Assembly: GCF_900177725.1 (NCBI RefSeq)
Contig: NZ_FXAT01000002.1
Location: forward strand, 372,001 to 436,000
Direction of reading: 5' to 3'
Source: Paraburkholderia susongensis
GTDB lineage: Bacteria > Pseudomonadota > Gammaproteobacteria > Burkholderiales > Burkholderiaceae
DNA length: 64,000 nt
This document shows positions 9,046 through 17,708 of the stretch, in pieces. Under the pieces are notes generated by a model that saw only the letters and a program-made list of their open reading frames with translations, was not told where the DNA came from and made no database searches. Both the position numbers and the translations under genes were made by a program. Numbering within the stretch: position 1 is the stretch's first letter; every line of letters begins with the position of its first letter.

Positions 9046-9594
9046 ATGAAAACCGTTGGCGATAAGCTCGAAGCGTTCACCGTCACAGCCGCCAAGCCGG
9101 GCTTCAACCATCACGAAGAACACGGCGTCTCGGCGTTCGAAGAAATCACGGAGCAGTCGTTTCGGGGCAAGTGGAAAATCATCTACTTCTACCCGAAGGA
9201 TTTCTCGTTGGTCTGTCCGACGGAAATCGTCGAGTTCGGCAAGCTCGTCAAGGACTTCGAGGACCGCGAGGCGGTGCTGCTCGGCGGCAGCGTCGACAAC
9301 GAATTCGTGAAGCTTGCCTGGCGCCGTGAGAACAAGGACCTCGACAGACTGAACCACTACTCGTTCGGCGACGTGAAGGGCGAACTGATCGACCAGCTCG
9401 GCGTGCGTGACAAGGAAGCGGGTGTCGCGCTGCGCGCGACCTACATCGTCGATCCGGACAATATCATCCAGCACGTCTCGGTCAACAATCTCAACGTCGG
9501 CCGTAATCCTGAGGAAGTGCTGCGTATCCTCGATGGCCTGCAAACGGAGGAGTTGTGTCCGAGCAACCGCGCAATCGGCGGTGCGACGCTGTAG
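9046..9594 (+). CDS. ahpC: AhpC-type peroxiredoxin
   Basis: The start at 9046 has an AAGGAG ribosome site. The 182-residue thioredoxin-fold protein carries the peroxidatic Cys57 in DFSLVCPTE and a C-terminal resolving Cys171 in EELCPSN, so it is a typical 2-Cys peroxiredoxin that reduces hydroperoxides. The sequence is closer to the mycobacterial AhpC type (NVGRNPEEVLRILDGLQTEELC) than to enteric AhpC. No ahpD or ahpF lies beside it, so its reductant is encoded elsewhere. It is convergent with ispF, with 9 bases between the stop codons. Confidence 0.9.
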   Translation: MKTVGDKLEAFTVTAAKPGFNHHEEHGVSAFEEITEQSFRGKWKIIYFYPKDFSLVCPTEIVEFGKLVKDFEDREAVLLGGSVDNEFVKLAWRRENKDLDRLNHYSFGDVKGELIDQLGVRDKEAGVALRATYIVDPDNIIQHVSVNNLNVGRNPEEVLRILDGLQTEELCPSNRAIGGATL

Positions 9595-9603
9595 GCGGCA
9601 CGC

Positions 9604-10089
9604 TCAGTTCCTGACCAGCAGCACCGCGGCCTGCGCTTCGATCCCCTCGCCCCTGCCGAGGTAGCCGAGCTTCTCGTTCGTCTTCGCCTTGACGTTGACG
9701 CGCTCGATCGGCAGCCCAAGGTCCGCCGCGATATTCGCGCGCATTCCCTCGATGTGCGGCGCGAGCTTCGGCGCCTGTGCGATCACGCTGCTGTCGACAT
9801 TGCCAATCGCAAAGCCCGCCGCCTTCACGCGGGCCACACACTCGCGCAGCAACGCGCGGCTATCCGCGCCGGCGAACTTCGCGTCGGTGTCGGAGAAATG
9901 GCGGCCGATGTCGCCCAACGCGGCGGCGCCGAACAGCGCGTCGGTGATCGCATGCAGCAGCACGTCCGCGTCCGAGTGACCGAGCAACCCGCGCTCGTAC
10001 GGAATCGTCACACCGCCGATAATCAACGCGCGTCCCGGCACCAGCGCGTGCACGTCGTAGCCTTGGCCAATTCTGAAATCCATTTGCAT
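9604..10089 (-). CDS. ispF: 2-C-methyl-D-erythritol 2,4-cyclodiphosphate synthase
   Basis: IspF catalyses the fifth step of the MEP isoprenoid pathway. The 161-residue protein shows the metal-binding DVH motif in GQGYDVHAL near the N terminus, [25 protein letters not shown], and the closing [19 protein letters not shown] segment. The ATG at 10089 is chosen because GAGGAC precedes it by about 5 bases; a second ATG lies at 10083. ispD is upstream on the same strand, 92 bp away, the usual ispDF pairing. Confidence 0.95.
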   Translation of the reverse strand: MQMDFRIGQGYDVHALVPGRALIIGGVTIPYERGLLGHSDADVLLHAITDALFGAAALGDIGRHFSDTDAKFAGADSRALLRECVARVKAAGFAIGNVDSSVIAQAPKLAPHIEGMRANIAADLGLPIERVNVKAKTNEKLGYLGRGEGIEAQAAVLLVRN

Positions 10090-10181
10090 ACCGTCCTCAA
10101 GTCCTGAAGTCTTCTTCAAGGCTTATCTAAAGTCTCTTTAAGCCGCCCATGCAGCCCGCTCACTGCAATACCGGCAAAACA

Positions 10182-10895
10182 TCACGACGCCGCAGCCCGG
10201 CTCAGAATCGCCTCGGCCAGCTCGAAATCCTCGGGATACGTCACCTTGAAGTTGCGCAAGCTGCCTTGCACGAGCTTCGGCGCATGGCCCGACCATTCGA
10301 TCGCGCTCGCCTCGTCGGTCAGATCGTGACCATCGGCCTGCGCGCGCAGGATCGCCTCGCGCAGCATGCCGATGCGGAACATCTGCGGCGTCTGCGCCTG
10401 CCACAGGCCGTCGCGCGCTTCGGTGCGGGCGATGCGGCCATCATGAGAAGCGGCGTCGAGACGCTTCAACGTATCGGCGACCGGCAGCGCCATGATGCCG
10501 CCGACCGCGTCGTCCTTCAGCGAGCCGATCAGCGTGCGGATCAGCGCGGGCGTGATGCCGGGGCGCGCCGCATCGTGCACGAGCACCCAGTCGTCGTCGT
10601 GCGCGCCGAATTCGGTGAGCGCATGCAGACCGTTCAGCACCGACGCCTGGCGCGACGCGCCGCCCACGCGGCGCACCGCGAAGCGCAGGCCGCCGAAGCG
10701 GCGCGCGTCGAAATGCTGGTCGTCGGGCGCGATCACGACGAGGGTCTGCGCGAATTCGCTGCACGCGTCGAATGCCGCGAGCGAGTAATGGAGCATGTCG
10801 CGGCCGGCGACAGTGCGATATTGTTTGGGCATCGCGGCGCCGGAACGGCTGCCGGTGCCTGCGCACGGAATCAGGGCGAATAGACGGGAAGTCAC
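10182..10895 (-). CDS. ispD: 2-C-methyl-D-erythritol 4-phosphate cytidylyltransferase
   Basis: IspD attaches CMP to MEP. The protein begins [19 protein letters not shown], with the nucleotide-binding PCAGxGxR loop. It continues with [20 protein letters not shown] and the C-terminal [19 protein letters not shown] at 10895 is taken as the start because known Burkholderia IspD proteins begin exactly there (about 236 residues). The frame is open to 10967, but that extension is not family-like. No strong ribosome site precedes the GTG. It is divergent from mfd. Confidence 0.94.
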   Translation of the reverse strand: MTSRLFALIPCAGTGSRSGAAMPKQYRTVAGRDMLHYSLAAFDACSEFAQTLVVIAPDDQHFDARRFGGLRFAVRRVGGASRQASVLNGLHALTEFGAHDDDWVLVHDAARPGITPALIRTLIGSLKDDAVGGIMALPVADTLKRLDAASHDGRIARTEARDGLWQAQTPQMFRIGMLREAILRAQADGHDLTDEASAIEWSGHAPKLVQGSLRNFKVTYPEDFELAEAILSRAAAS

Positions 10896-10934
10896 GAGTG
10901 CGGATGCCGCGAAGTCAAAGTAAAGGACGGATTT

Positions 10935-10940
10935 TATAAT
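10935..10940 (+). promoter_or_regulatory. Candidate -10 (TATAAT) in the ispD/mfd divergent region
   Basis: The sequence ATTTTATAATAGC contains a perfect TATAAT on the plus strand, 85 bases before mfd. The same patch read on the minus strand gives TATAAA, which could serve ispD. No clear -35 box accompanies it. Confidence 0.35.
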
Positions 10941-11025
10941 AGCTCCTTCGCCATCCACGCCCGACACGCGTAAACTTGGCCGTCACGTGTGAGCCTGAGC
11001 CCCACCGAGCCCCATTCTCCCCTTT

Positions 11026-14000
11026 ATGCCAGACATCGCCGCATCCTCGCAGTCCTCCCCGCCCGTCGCGCTCGTCAAGGCCGGCCAGCGTTTCGCCTTC
11101 GACGGCACGCACGGCTCGTCCGACGCGCTGCTGATCGCCCGTTACCATCTCGCGTATCGCGAGAAAATGCCGTTGCTGGCGGTGGTCTGCGAAAGCGCGG
11201 TCGACGCGCAGCGTCTGTCGCAGGAAATCGGCTTCTTCGCGCCCGAAGCGCGCGTGCGTCTGCTGCCCGACTGGGAGACGCTGCCCTACGACACGTTCTC
11301 TCCACACCAGGATCTGGTCTCCGAGCGCCTCGCGACGCTGCACGATCTCGGCGAAAGCCGCTGCGACATCCTGCTCGTGCCGGCCACGACCGCCTTGTAC
11401 CGCATGCCGCCCGCGTCGTTTCTCGCGGCCTACACGTTCTCGTTCTCGCAAGGCGAGCGCCTCGACGAAGCGAAGCTCAAGGCGCAGCTGACGCTCGCCG
11501 GCTACGAGCACGTGAGCCAGGTCGTGCGTCCCGGCGAATACTGCGTGCGCGGCTCGCTGCTCGATCTCTTTCCGATGGGCTCGCCGCTGCCGTACCGGAT
11601 CGATCTGTTCGACGACCAGGTCGACTCGATCCGCGCGTTCGATCCGGACACACAACGCAGCCTCTACCCGGTCAAGGACGTGCGCCTGCTGCCGGGCCGC
11701 GAATTCCCGTTCGACGAAGCCGCGCGCACCGCGTTTCGCAGCCGCTGGCGCGAGACTTTCGAGGGCGATCCGAGCCGCGCGTCGATCTATAAAGACATCG
11801 GCAACGGCGTGCCGTCAGCGGGCATCGAATACTATCTGCCGCTCTTCTTCGAGGAGACGGCCACCCTCTTCCATTACCTGCCGGAAGGCTCGCAACTCGC
11901 GTTCGTCGGCGATCTGGACGCGGCAATCCGGCGCTTCACCAACGACACGAAGCAGCGCTTCAACTTCCTCTCGCACGACCGCGACCGGCCGATTCTCGAA
12001 CCGCAGAAGCTGTTCCTCTCGGACGAGGACTTTTTCACGCTCGCCAAGCCGTTCGCACGGCTCGCGCTGCCTGTCGATGGCGGCGGCGCCTGGTCGGTCG
12101 CGCTGCCGAACCTCGCGATCGACCGGCACGCCGACGACCCCGTCGCGGCCCTGCGCGCGTATCTCGCCAGCACGCCGAACCGCGTGCTGTTCGCCGCCGA
12201 ATCGGCCGGCCGCCGTGAGACGCTGCTGCAACTGCTCGCCGACAATCATCTGAGGCCCGCCTCGAGCGACAGCTTCCTGGACTGGCTCACGGGCGACGCG
12301 CGCTTCTCGCTCGGCGTCGCACCGCTCGCGAACGGCTTCGCGGTGCCGGGCGACGGCATCGCGATCATCACCGAAACGGAGTTGTACGGGCCGCTCGCGC
12401 GCCGCGCGGGGCGCCGCCGCCAGGAACAGGCGAGCAACGTCGATTCGATGGTGCGCGACCTGTCCGAGCTCAAAGTGGGCGACCCCGTCGTGCATTCGCA
12501 GCACGGCATCGGCCGCTACATGGGTCTCGTCACGATGGACCTCGGCGAAGGCGAAACCGAGTTCCTGCACCTCGAATACGCGGGCGACAGCAAGCTCTAC
12601 GTGCCGGTCGCGCAGTTGCACGTGATCTCACGCTATAGCGGCGCCGACCCCGAAAGCGCGCCGCTGCACTCGCTCGGCTCGGGCCAGTGGGAAAAGGCGA
12701 AGCGCAAGGCCGCACAGCAGATTCGCGATACCGCGGCCGAACTGCTCAATCTGTACGCGCGGCGCGCCGCCCGCGAGGGCCACGCGTTCGCGCTCGAACC
12801 GAAAGACTATGTGAAGTTCGCCGAGAGCTTCGGCTTCGAGGAAACACCGGACCAGGCGGCCGCGATCGCCGCCGTGATCGGCGACATGACGAGCGGCAAG
12901 CCGATGGACCGGCTCGTGTGCGGCGACGTCGGCTTCGGCAAGACCGAGGTCGCGCTGCGCGCGGCCTTCATCGCGGTGATGGGCGGCAAGCAGGTCGCGC
13001 TGCTTTCGCCCACCACGCTGCTCGCCGAACAGCACACGCAAACCTTCACTGACCGCTTCTCCGACTGGCCGGTGCGCATCGCCGAACTGTCACGCTTCAA
13101 GTCGACCAAGGAAGTGAACGCGGCGATCCAGCAGATCAACGAAGGCTCGGTCGACATCGTGATCGGCACGCACAAGCTGCTGTCGTCGGACGTGCAGTTC
13201 AAGCGGCTCGGGCTCGTCATCATCGACGAGGAGCATCGCTTCGGGGTGCGCCAGAAAGAAGCATTGAAGGCACTGCGCGCCGAAGTCGACGTGCTCACGC
13301 TGACCGCGACGCCGATTCCGCGCACGCTCGGCATGGCGCTCGAAGGCTTGCGCGATTTCTCGGTCATCGCAACCGCGCCGCAAAAGCGCCTCGCGATCAA
13401 GACCTTCGTGCGCCGCGAGGAAGACAGCGTGATTCGCGAGGCCATGCTGCGCGAGCTCAAGCGCGGCGGCCAGGTGTACTTCCTGCACAACGAAGTCGAG
13501 ACGATCGAGAACCGCCGGCAGATGCTCGAAGCGCTCGTGCCCGAAGCGCGCATTGCGGTCGCGCACGGCCAGATGCATGAGCGCGAACTGGAGCGCGTGA
13601 TGCGCGATTTCGTCGCGCAACGCGCGAACGTGCTGCTGTGCACGACGATCATCGAAACCGGCATCGACGTGCCGAGCTCGAACACGATCCTGATCCATCG
13701 CGCCGACAAGTTCGGTCTCGCGCAATTGCATCAGCTGCGCGGCCGCGTCGGGCGCTCGCATCACCAGGCGTATTCGTATCTGCTCGTGCACGATCCGCAA
13801 GGGCTCACGAAGCAGGCGCAGCGCCGCCTCGAAGCGATCCAGCAGATGGAGGAACTCGGCTCGGGCTTCTATCTCGCGATGCACGACCTCGAGATTCGCG
13901 GCACCGGCGAAGTGCTCGGCGACAAGCAGTCGGGCGAGATTCACGAGATCGGCTTCCAGCTTTATACCGACATGCTCAACGACGCAGTCAAGGCGCTCAA

Positions 14001-14508
14001 GGACGGCAAGGAGCCGGACCTCACCGCGCCGCTCGCCGCGACCACCGAGATCAACCTGCACACGCCCGCCATCCTGCCCTCGGACTATTGCGGCGACGTG
14101 CAGGAGCGTCTGTCGCTCTACAAGCGCCTCGCGAATTGCGAACACAACGATTCGATCGACGGCATCCAGGAGGAACTGATCGACCGCTTCGGCAAGCTGC
14201 CGCCGCAGGCGCATGCGCTCGTGGAAACGCACCGTCTGCGGCTGGCCGCGAAGCCGCTCGGCATCTCGAAGATCGATGCGGGCGAAGCGGTGATCGGCCT
14301 GCAGTTCATCCCCAATCCGCCCGTCGACGCGATGCGGATCATCGAGATGGTGCAGAAGCACAAGCACATCAAGCTCGCGGGCCAGGACAAGCTGCGCATC
14401 GAAACGCGCAGCCCCGATCTCGCGGTGCGCGTCGCCACCGTCAAGGAGACGTTGCGCGCGCTCGGAACGCCCAGCCGCGGCACGGCGGCGGCCACCGCCA
14501 CGCGCTAG
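11026..14508 (+). CDS. mfd: Transcription-repair coupling factor Mfd
   Basis: Mfd displaces stalled RNA polymerase and recruits UvrA to lesions. The 1160-residue protein has full family length: UvrB-like N-terminal domains; a CarD-like RNA-polymerase-interaction domain from about residue 478 (LKVGDPVVHSQHGIGRY); superfamily 2 helicase/translocase motifs with Walker A GDVGFGKTE (about 633-641) and the DEEH box (about 735); the RecG-like TRG region with GRVGRSHHQAYSYLL; and the C-terminal UvrA-masking domain. The ATG has no strong ribosome site. A hairpin terminator follows at 14531-14559. Confidence 0.97.
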   Translation: MPDIAASSQSSPPVALVKAGQRFAFDGTHGSSDALLIARYHLAYREKMPLLAVVCESAVDAQRLSQEIGFFAPEARVRLLPDWETLPYDTFSPHQDLVSERLATLHDLGESRCDILLVPATTALYRMPPASFLAAYTFSFSQGERLDEAKLKAQLTLAGYEHVSQVVRPGEYCVRGSLLDLFPMGSPLPYRIDLFDDQVDSIRAFDPDTQRSLYPVKDVRLLPGREFPFDEAARTAFRSRWRETFEGDPSRASIYKDIGNGVPSAGIEYYLPLFFEETATLFHYLPEGSQLAFVGDLDAAIRRFTNDTKQRFNFLSHDRDRPILEPQKLFLSDEDFFTLAKPFARLALPVDGGGAWSVALPNLAIDRHADDPVAALRAYLASTPNRVLFAAESAGRRETLLQLLADNHLRPASSDSFLDWLTGDARFSLGVAPLANGFAVPGDGIAIITETELYGPLARRAGRRRQEQASNVDSMVRDLSELKVGDPVVHSQHGIGRYMGLVTMDLGEGETEFLHLEYAGDSKLYVPVAQLHVISRYSGADPESAPLHSLGSGQWEKAKRKAAQQIRDTAAELLNLYARRAAREGHAFALEPKDYVKFAESFGFEETPDQAAAIAAVIGDMTSGKPMDRLVCGDVGFGKTEVALRAAFIAVMGGKQVALLSPTTLLAEQHTQTFTDRFSDWPVRIAELSRFKSTKEVNAAIQQINEGSVDIVIGTHKLLSSDVQFKRLGLVIIDEEHRFGVRQKEALKALRAEVDVLTLTATPIPRTLGMALEGLRDFSVIATAPQKRLAIKTFVRREEDSVIREAMLRELKRGGQVYFLHNEVETIENRRQMLEALVPEARIAVAHGQMHERELERVMRDFVAQRANVLLCTTIIETGIDVPSSNTILIHRADKFGLAQLHQLRGRVGRSHHQAYSYLLVHDPQGLTKQAQRRLEAIQQMEELGSGFYLAMHDLEIRGTGEVLGDKQSGEIHEIGFQLYTDMLNDAVKALKDGKEPDLTAPLAATTEINLHTPAILPSDYCGDVQERLSLYKRLANCEHNDSIDGIQEELIDRFGKLPPQAHALVETHRLRLAAKPLGISKIDAGEAVIGLQFIPNPPVDAMRIIEMVQKHKHIKLAGQDKLRIETRSPDLAVRVATVKETLRALGTPSRGTAAATATR

Positions 14509-14530
14509 AAGCGCGGCGCGCGGTACATGA

Positions 14531-14559
14531 AGAAAACGGGGGGACGTCCCCCGTTTTCC
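14531..14559 (+). terminator. Rho-independent terminator after mfd
   Basis: Perfect 10-bp arms AAAACGGGGG (14533-14542) and CCCCCGTTTT (14548-14557) enclose a 5-base loop, 25 bases after the mfd stop. The descending arm ends in a short T run. Confidence 0.75.
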
Positions 14560-14661
14560 TGCGCCGATGCTGCGCTGCGCCAACGCCGCCGCGCCACGCG
14601 AATAACCTTACAAAGACCCTTTTGGGATATGATCGACCAACGCAAATGCTGGAGTCCCGTC

Positions 14662-15906
14662 ATGTCTCACGCCGTTGAAGCAGCTCAATCGTCGCAGTCT
14701 TCCGCCTCCCCTGCCTCTCCCGCTTCTCCCGCCTCTCCTGTTTCCCTGCCCTGGGTCACCCGTCTCGTGTCGATGGACACGGTAAGCCGCAATCCGAATC
14801 TCGGCCTGATCGAAACCGTGCGCGACGAATTGCGCGCGGTCGGCATCGACGCGACGCTCACGCATGGCAAAGGCGGCAAATGGGCGAACCTCTTCGCCAC
14901 GATCCCCGCGCACGACGGCGAAACGAACGGCGGCGTGGTGCTGTCGGGCCATACGGATGTCGTGCCGGTGGACGGCCAGCAGTGGGACAGCGATCCGTTC
15001 AAGCCCGAGATTCGCGGCGACAGGCTGTATGGCCGCGGCACCTGCGACATGAAGGGCTTCATCGGCGCGGCGCTCGCGCTCGTGCCGGACATGCAGCGTA
15101 CCAAGCTCGCCAAGCCGATCCACTTCGCGCTGTCGTTCGACGAGGAAGTCGGCTGCGTCGGCGCGCCGCTTTTGATCGCCGATCTGATGAAGCGCGGCGT
15201 GAAACCGGACGGCTGCATCGTCGGCGAGCCGACCAGCATGCGCCCGATCATCGCGCACAAGGGCATCAACGCGTATCAGTGCTGCGTGCGCGGCCAGGCC
15301 GCGCATTCGTCGCTGACGCCGAAGGGCTTGAACGCAATCGAGTACGCCGCGCGCCTCATCTGCCACATTCGCGACATAGCCGATCAATTCCGCGAGCAAG
15401 GCCCGTTCGACGAACTGTACGACGTGCCGTTCAGCACCGCGCAAACCAGCACGATCACGGGCGGCAATGCGATCAACACCGTGCCGGCCGAATGCCAGTT
15501 CCAGTTCGAATTCCGCAATCTGCCCACGCTCGACCCCGAGCAGATCTTCACGCGCATCGACACCTACGCACGTGAAACGCTGCTGCCGAAAATGTTGCGC
15601 GAGCATCCGTCGGCCGCGATCGAGATCACGAAGATCGCCGCGGCGCCTGGGCTCGATGCGTCCGAACAGGCCGCGATCACGCAGCTCGTGCGCGCGCTCA
15701 CCGCCGATCAGGACAAACGCAAGGTCGCGTACGGCACCGAGGCCGGGCTCTTTTCGAACGCGGGCATTCCGAGCATCGTGTGCGGTCCCGGCGACATCCA
15801 GCAGGCGCACAAGGCGAACGAATTCGTCGAACTGGAACAGCTCGCGGGCTGCGAGCGCTTCCTGCGCAAGTTCATCCACAGCATGTCGGTGGAAGCCGCG
15901 AAGTAA
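14662..15906 (+). CDS. argE: Acetylornithine deacetylase
   Basis: ArgE removes the acetyl group from N-acetylornithine in arginine synthesis. The start at 14662 follows GGAG by 7 bases; the frame extends back to 14527 through the mfd terminator, which is not credible. The 414-residue M20-family protein shows the metal-site pattern GHTDVVPVDGQQWDSDPF, DRLYGRGTCDMKGF and the catalytic-glutamate segment SFDEEVGCVGAP, plus the dimerisation segment GQAAHSS. An unusual N-terminal Ala-Ser-Pro tetrad (residues 15-26) is encoded by a 9-bp tandem repeat. A TATGAT -10-like hexamer lies at 14628-14633. Confidence 0.9.
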   Translation: MSHAVEAAQSSQSSASPASPASPASPVSLPWVTRLVSMDTVSRNPNLGLIETVRDELRAVGIDATLTHGKGGKWANLFATIPAHDGETNGGVVLSGHTDVVPVDGQQWDSDPFKPEIRGDRLYGRGTCDMKGFIGAALALVPDMQRTKLAKPIHFALSFDEEVGCVGAPLLIADLMKRGVKPDGCIVGEPTSMRPIIAHKGINAYQCCVRGQAAHSSLTPKGLNAIEYAARLICHIRDIADQFREQGPFDELYDVPFSTAQTSTITGGNAINTVPAECQFQFEFRNLPTLDPEQIFTRIDTYARETLLPKMLREHPSAAIEITKIAAAPGLDASEQAAITQLVRALTADQDKRKVAYGTEAGLFSNAGIPSIVCGPGDIQQAHKANEFVELEQLAGCERFLRKFIHSMSVEAAK

Positions 15907-16002
15907 GGGCCACGAAATAAAGCCGCGAAGCAAGGCGCGCACGCTGAAACTGCGCGCCGCGAAACGGGTCTCAGATATATCGACGACACCCACGCTACCG
16001 CC

Positions 16003-17037
16003 ATGTCAAGCGCCATGCCGCAACACACGGACCACACGATCGACGGCGAGCCGATCCCCACGCTCGACGACATCGCCGCGCAGCATTTTGTGCTGACGCC
16101 GTGGATCGTGCGAACGCCGGTGCTCGACCGGCTCGATTTTTCATCGCTGCAAGGCACGGCGGTGAATTTCAAGTTCGAACTGCTGCAAGCGAGCGGCAGC
16201 TTCAAGGCGCGCGGCGCGTTCACGAACCTGCTCGCGCTCGACAACATACAGAAGAGCGCGGGCGTGACCTGCGTGTCGGGCGGCAATCACGCGGTGGCGG
16301 TCGCCTACGCGGCGAAGCGTCTTGGCATCGGCGCGAAGGTCGTGCTGTTCAGGGCGGCCAATCCGGCGCGCGTCGCGCTCTGCCGCGAGTACGGCGCCGA
16401 CATCGTCTATGCGGAAGACCTCGCCGAGGCGTTCGAACTCGTGCGACGAATCGAAGCCGAGGAAGGCCGCTACTTCGTGCATCCGTTCAACGGTTATCGC
16501 ACCGTGCTCGGCACGGCCACGCTCGGCTACGAATGGGCGACGCAAACGCCGGACCTCGAAGCGGCGATCGTGCCGGTCGGCGGCGGAGGCCTGGCCGCCG
16601 GCGTCGCCACGGCGCTGCGGCTCGCGAATCCGAACGTGCATGTGTATGGTGTCGAACCCGAAGGCTCGGACGTGATGAGCAAGAGTTTCGCCGCCAACCA
16701 TACGGTCAGAATGGGCCATATGCACAGCATCGCCGATTCGCTGATGTCGCCGCATACCGAGCAATACAGCTACGAACTCTGCCGCCGCCATGTCGACCGG
16801 CTCGTCACCGTTTCCGACGATCAGTTGCGCGCGGCGATGCTGATTCTCTTCGAACAGTTGAAGCTGGCCGTCGAGCCCGCCTGCGCCGCTGCCACGGCGG
16901 CCTTGCTCGGGCCGCTGCGGGAGCAGTTGCACGGCAAACGCGTGGGCATCCTGCTCTGCGGCACCAACACGGACCCGGTCAGCTTTGCCGCGCATCTCGA
17001 GCGCGCGCGTCATAGCGAGTCACAGTTTCCGCGTTAG
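16003..17037 (+). CDS. Threonine/serine dehydratase-like PLP enzyme
   Basis: The 344-residue protein belongs to the fold-type II PLP enzymes. The Schiff-base lysine is Lys68 in GSFKARGA, followed by the GGNHAVAVAYAAK substrate/cofactor segment and the phosphate-binding glycine loop VGGGGLAAG. It lacks the C-terminal ACT-like regulatory domains of biosynthetic IlvA, so a catabolic or side-chain-specific L-threonine/serine deaminase is more likely. A second in-frame ATG at 16015 may be the true start; neither has a strong ribosome site. It starts 97 bp after argE on the same strand. Confidence 0.82.
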   Translation: MSSAMPQHTDHTIDGEPIPTLDDIAAQHFVLTPWIVRTPVLDRLDFSSLQGTAVNFKFELLQASGSFKARGAFTNLLALDNIQKSAGVTCVSGGNHAVAVAYAAKRLGIGAKVVLFRAANPARVALCREYGADIVYAEDLAEAFELVRRIEAEEGRYFVHPFNGYRTVLGTATLGYEWATQTPDLEAAIVPVGGGGLAAGVATALRLANPNVHVYGVEPEGSDVMSKSFAANHTVRMGHMHSIADSLMSPHTEQYSYELCRRHVDRLVTVSDDQLRAAMLILFEQLKLAVEPACAAATAALLGPLREQLHGKRVGILLCGTNTDPVSFAAHLERARHSESQFPR

Positions 17038-17137
17038 TTACGTCGATTGAACGCGCCTCCTGGATTGCTGCTAAAACACTAGCCTATCCGCCGCAGATTG
17101 GTATTATTCGGCTATTCATATCTGGGGAGAGGTTTCT

Positions 17138-17584
17138 ATGAGCATGGTCAAGGAATTTAAAGAATTTGCCCTCAAAGGCAATGTGATGGATCTCGCGGTC
17201 GGTGTCATCATCGGCGGCGCGTTTTCCAGCATTGTCAATTCCGTGGTCAAAGACCTGATTATGCCGATTGTCGGGCTCGCCACCGGCGGCCTCGACTTCT
17301 CGAATATGTTCATTCGCCTCGGCGACATTCCGGCGAGCTACAAAGGCAGTCCCGGTTCGTACAAAGACCTGCAGACAGCGGGCGTCGCGGTGATCGGCTA
17401 CGGTTCGTTCATCACGGTGCTCATCAACTTCGTCATCCTCGCGTTCATCATTTTCCTGATGGTCAAGTTCATCAACAATCTGCGCAAGCCGGCCGAAGCC
17501 GCGCCGGCGGAACCGCCGCCGACGCCGGAAGACGTGCTGCTGCTGCGCGAGATCCGCGATACGCTCAAGAATCAGCCGCGTTGA
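17138..17584 (+). CDS. mscL: Large-conductance mechanosensitive channel MscL
   Basis: MscL is an inner-membrane pentameric channel that opens under hypo-osmotic shock. The protein begins [29 protein letters not shown], the N-terminal helix plus pore-lining TM1. TM2 is [23 protein letters not shown], followed by a charged C-terminal bundle ending [11 protein letters not shown]. Its 148 residues match the family. A strong GGGGAGAGG ribosome site precedes the ATG. A terminator follows at 17629-17673. Confidence 0.97.
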   Translation: MSMVKEFKEFALKGNVMDLAVGVIIGGAFSSIVNSVVKDLIMPIVGLATGGLDFSNMFIRLGDIPASYKGSPGSYKDLQTAGVAVIGYGSFITVLINFVILAFIIFLMVKFINNLRKPAEAAPAEPPPTPEDVLLLREIRDTLKNQPR

Positions 17585-17628
17585 CCATGAATGAAACTCC
17601 GGTTTGACGGCCGGAGCCGATGAAACAG

Positions 17629-17673
17629 AAAAGGCCTGTTGCGATGGTTGTCGCAACAGGCCTTTGTGTTTTC
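17629..17673 (+). terminator. Rho-independent terminator after mscL
   Basis: The arms AAGGCCTGTTGCGA (17631-17644) and TCGCAACAGGCCTT (17651-17664) form a perfect 14-bp stem with a 6-base loop, followed by TGTGTTTT. The long stem may stop transcription from both sides, as the hybrid kinase gene converges on it. Confidence 0.85.
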
Positions 17674-17708
17674 GCGCCTCACGCACCTTCAAGCGCCCTC
17701 AAGCGCCT

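Noticed and set aside
13090..14583. Long minus-strand open frame (497 codons) inside mfd
   Set aside because: It is antisense to a clear mfd, has no family features and is rich in Arg/His/Asp, as expected of the opposite strand of high-GC genes.
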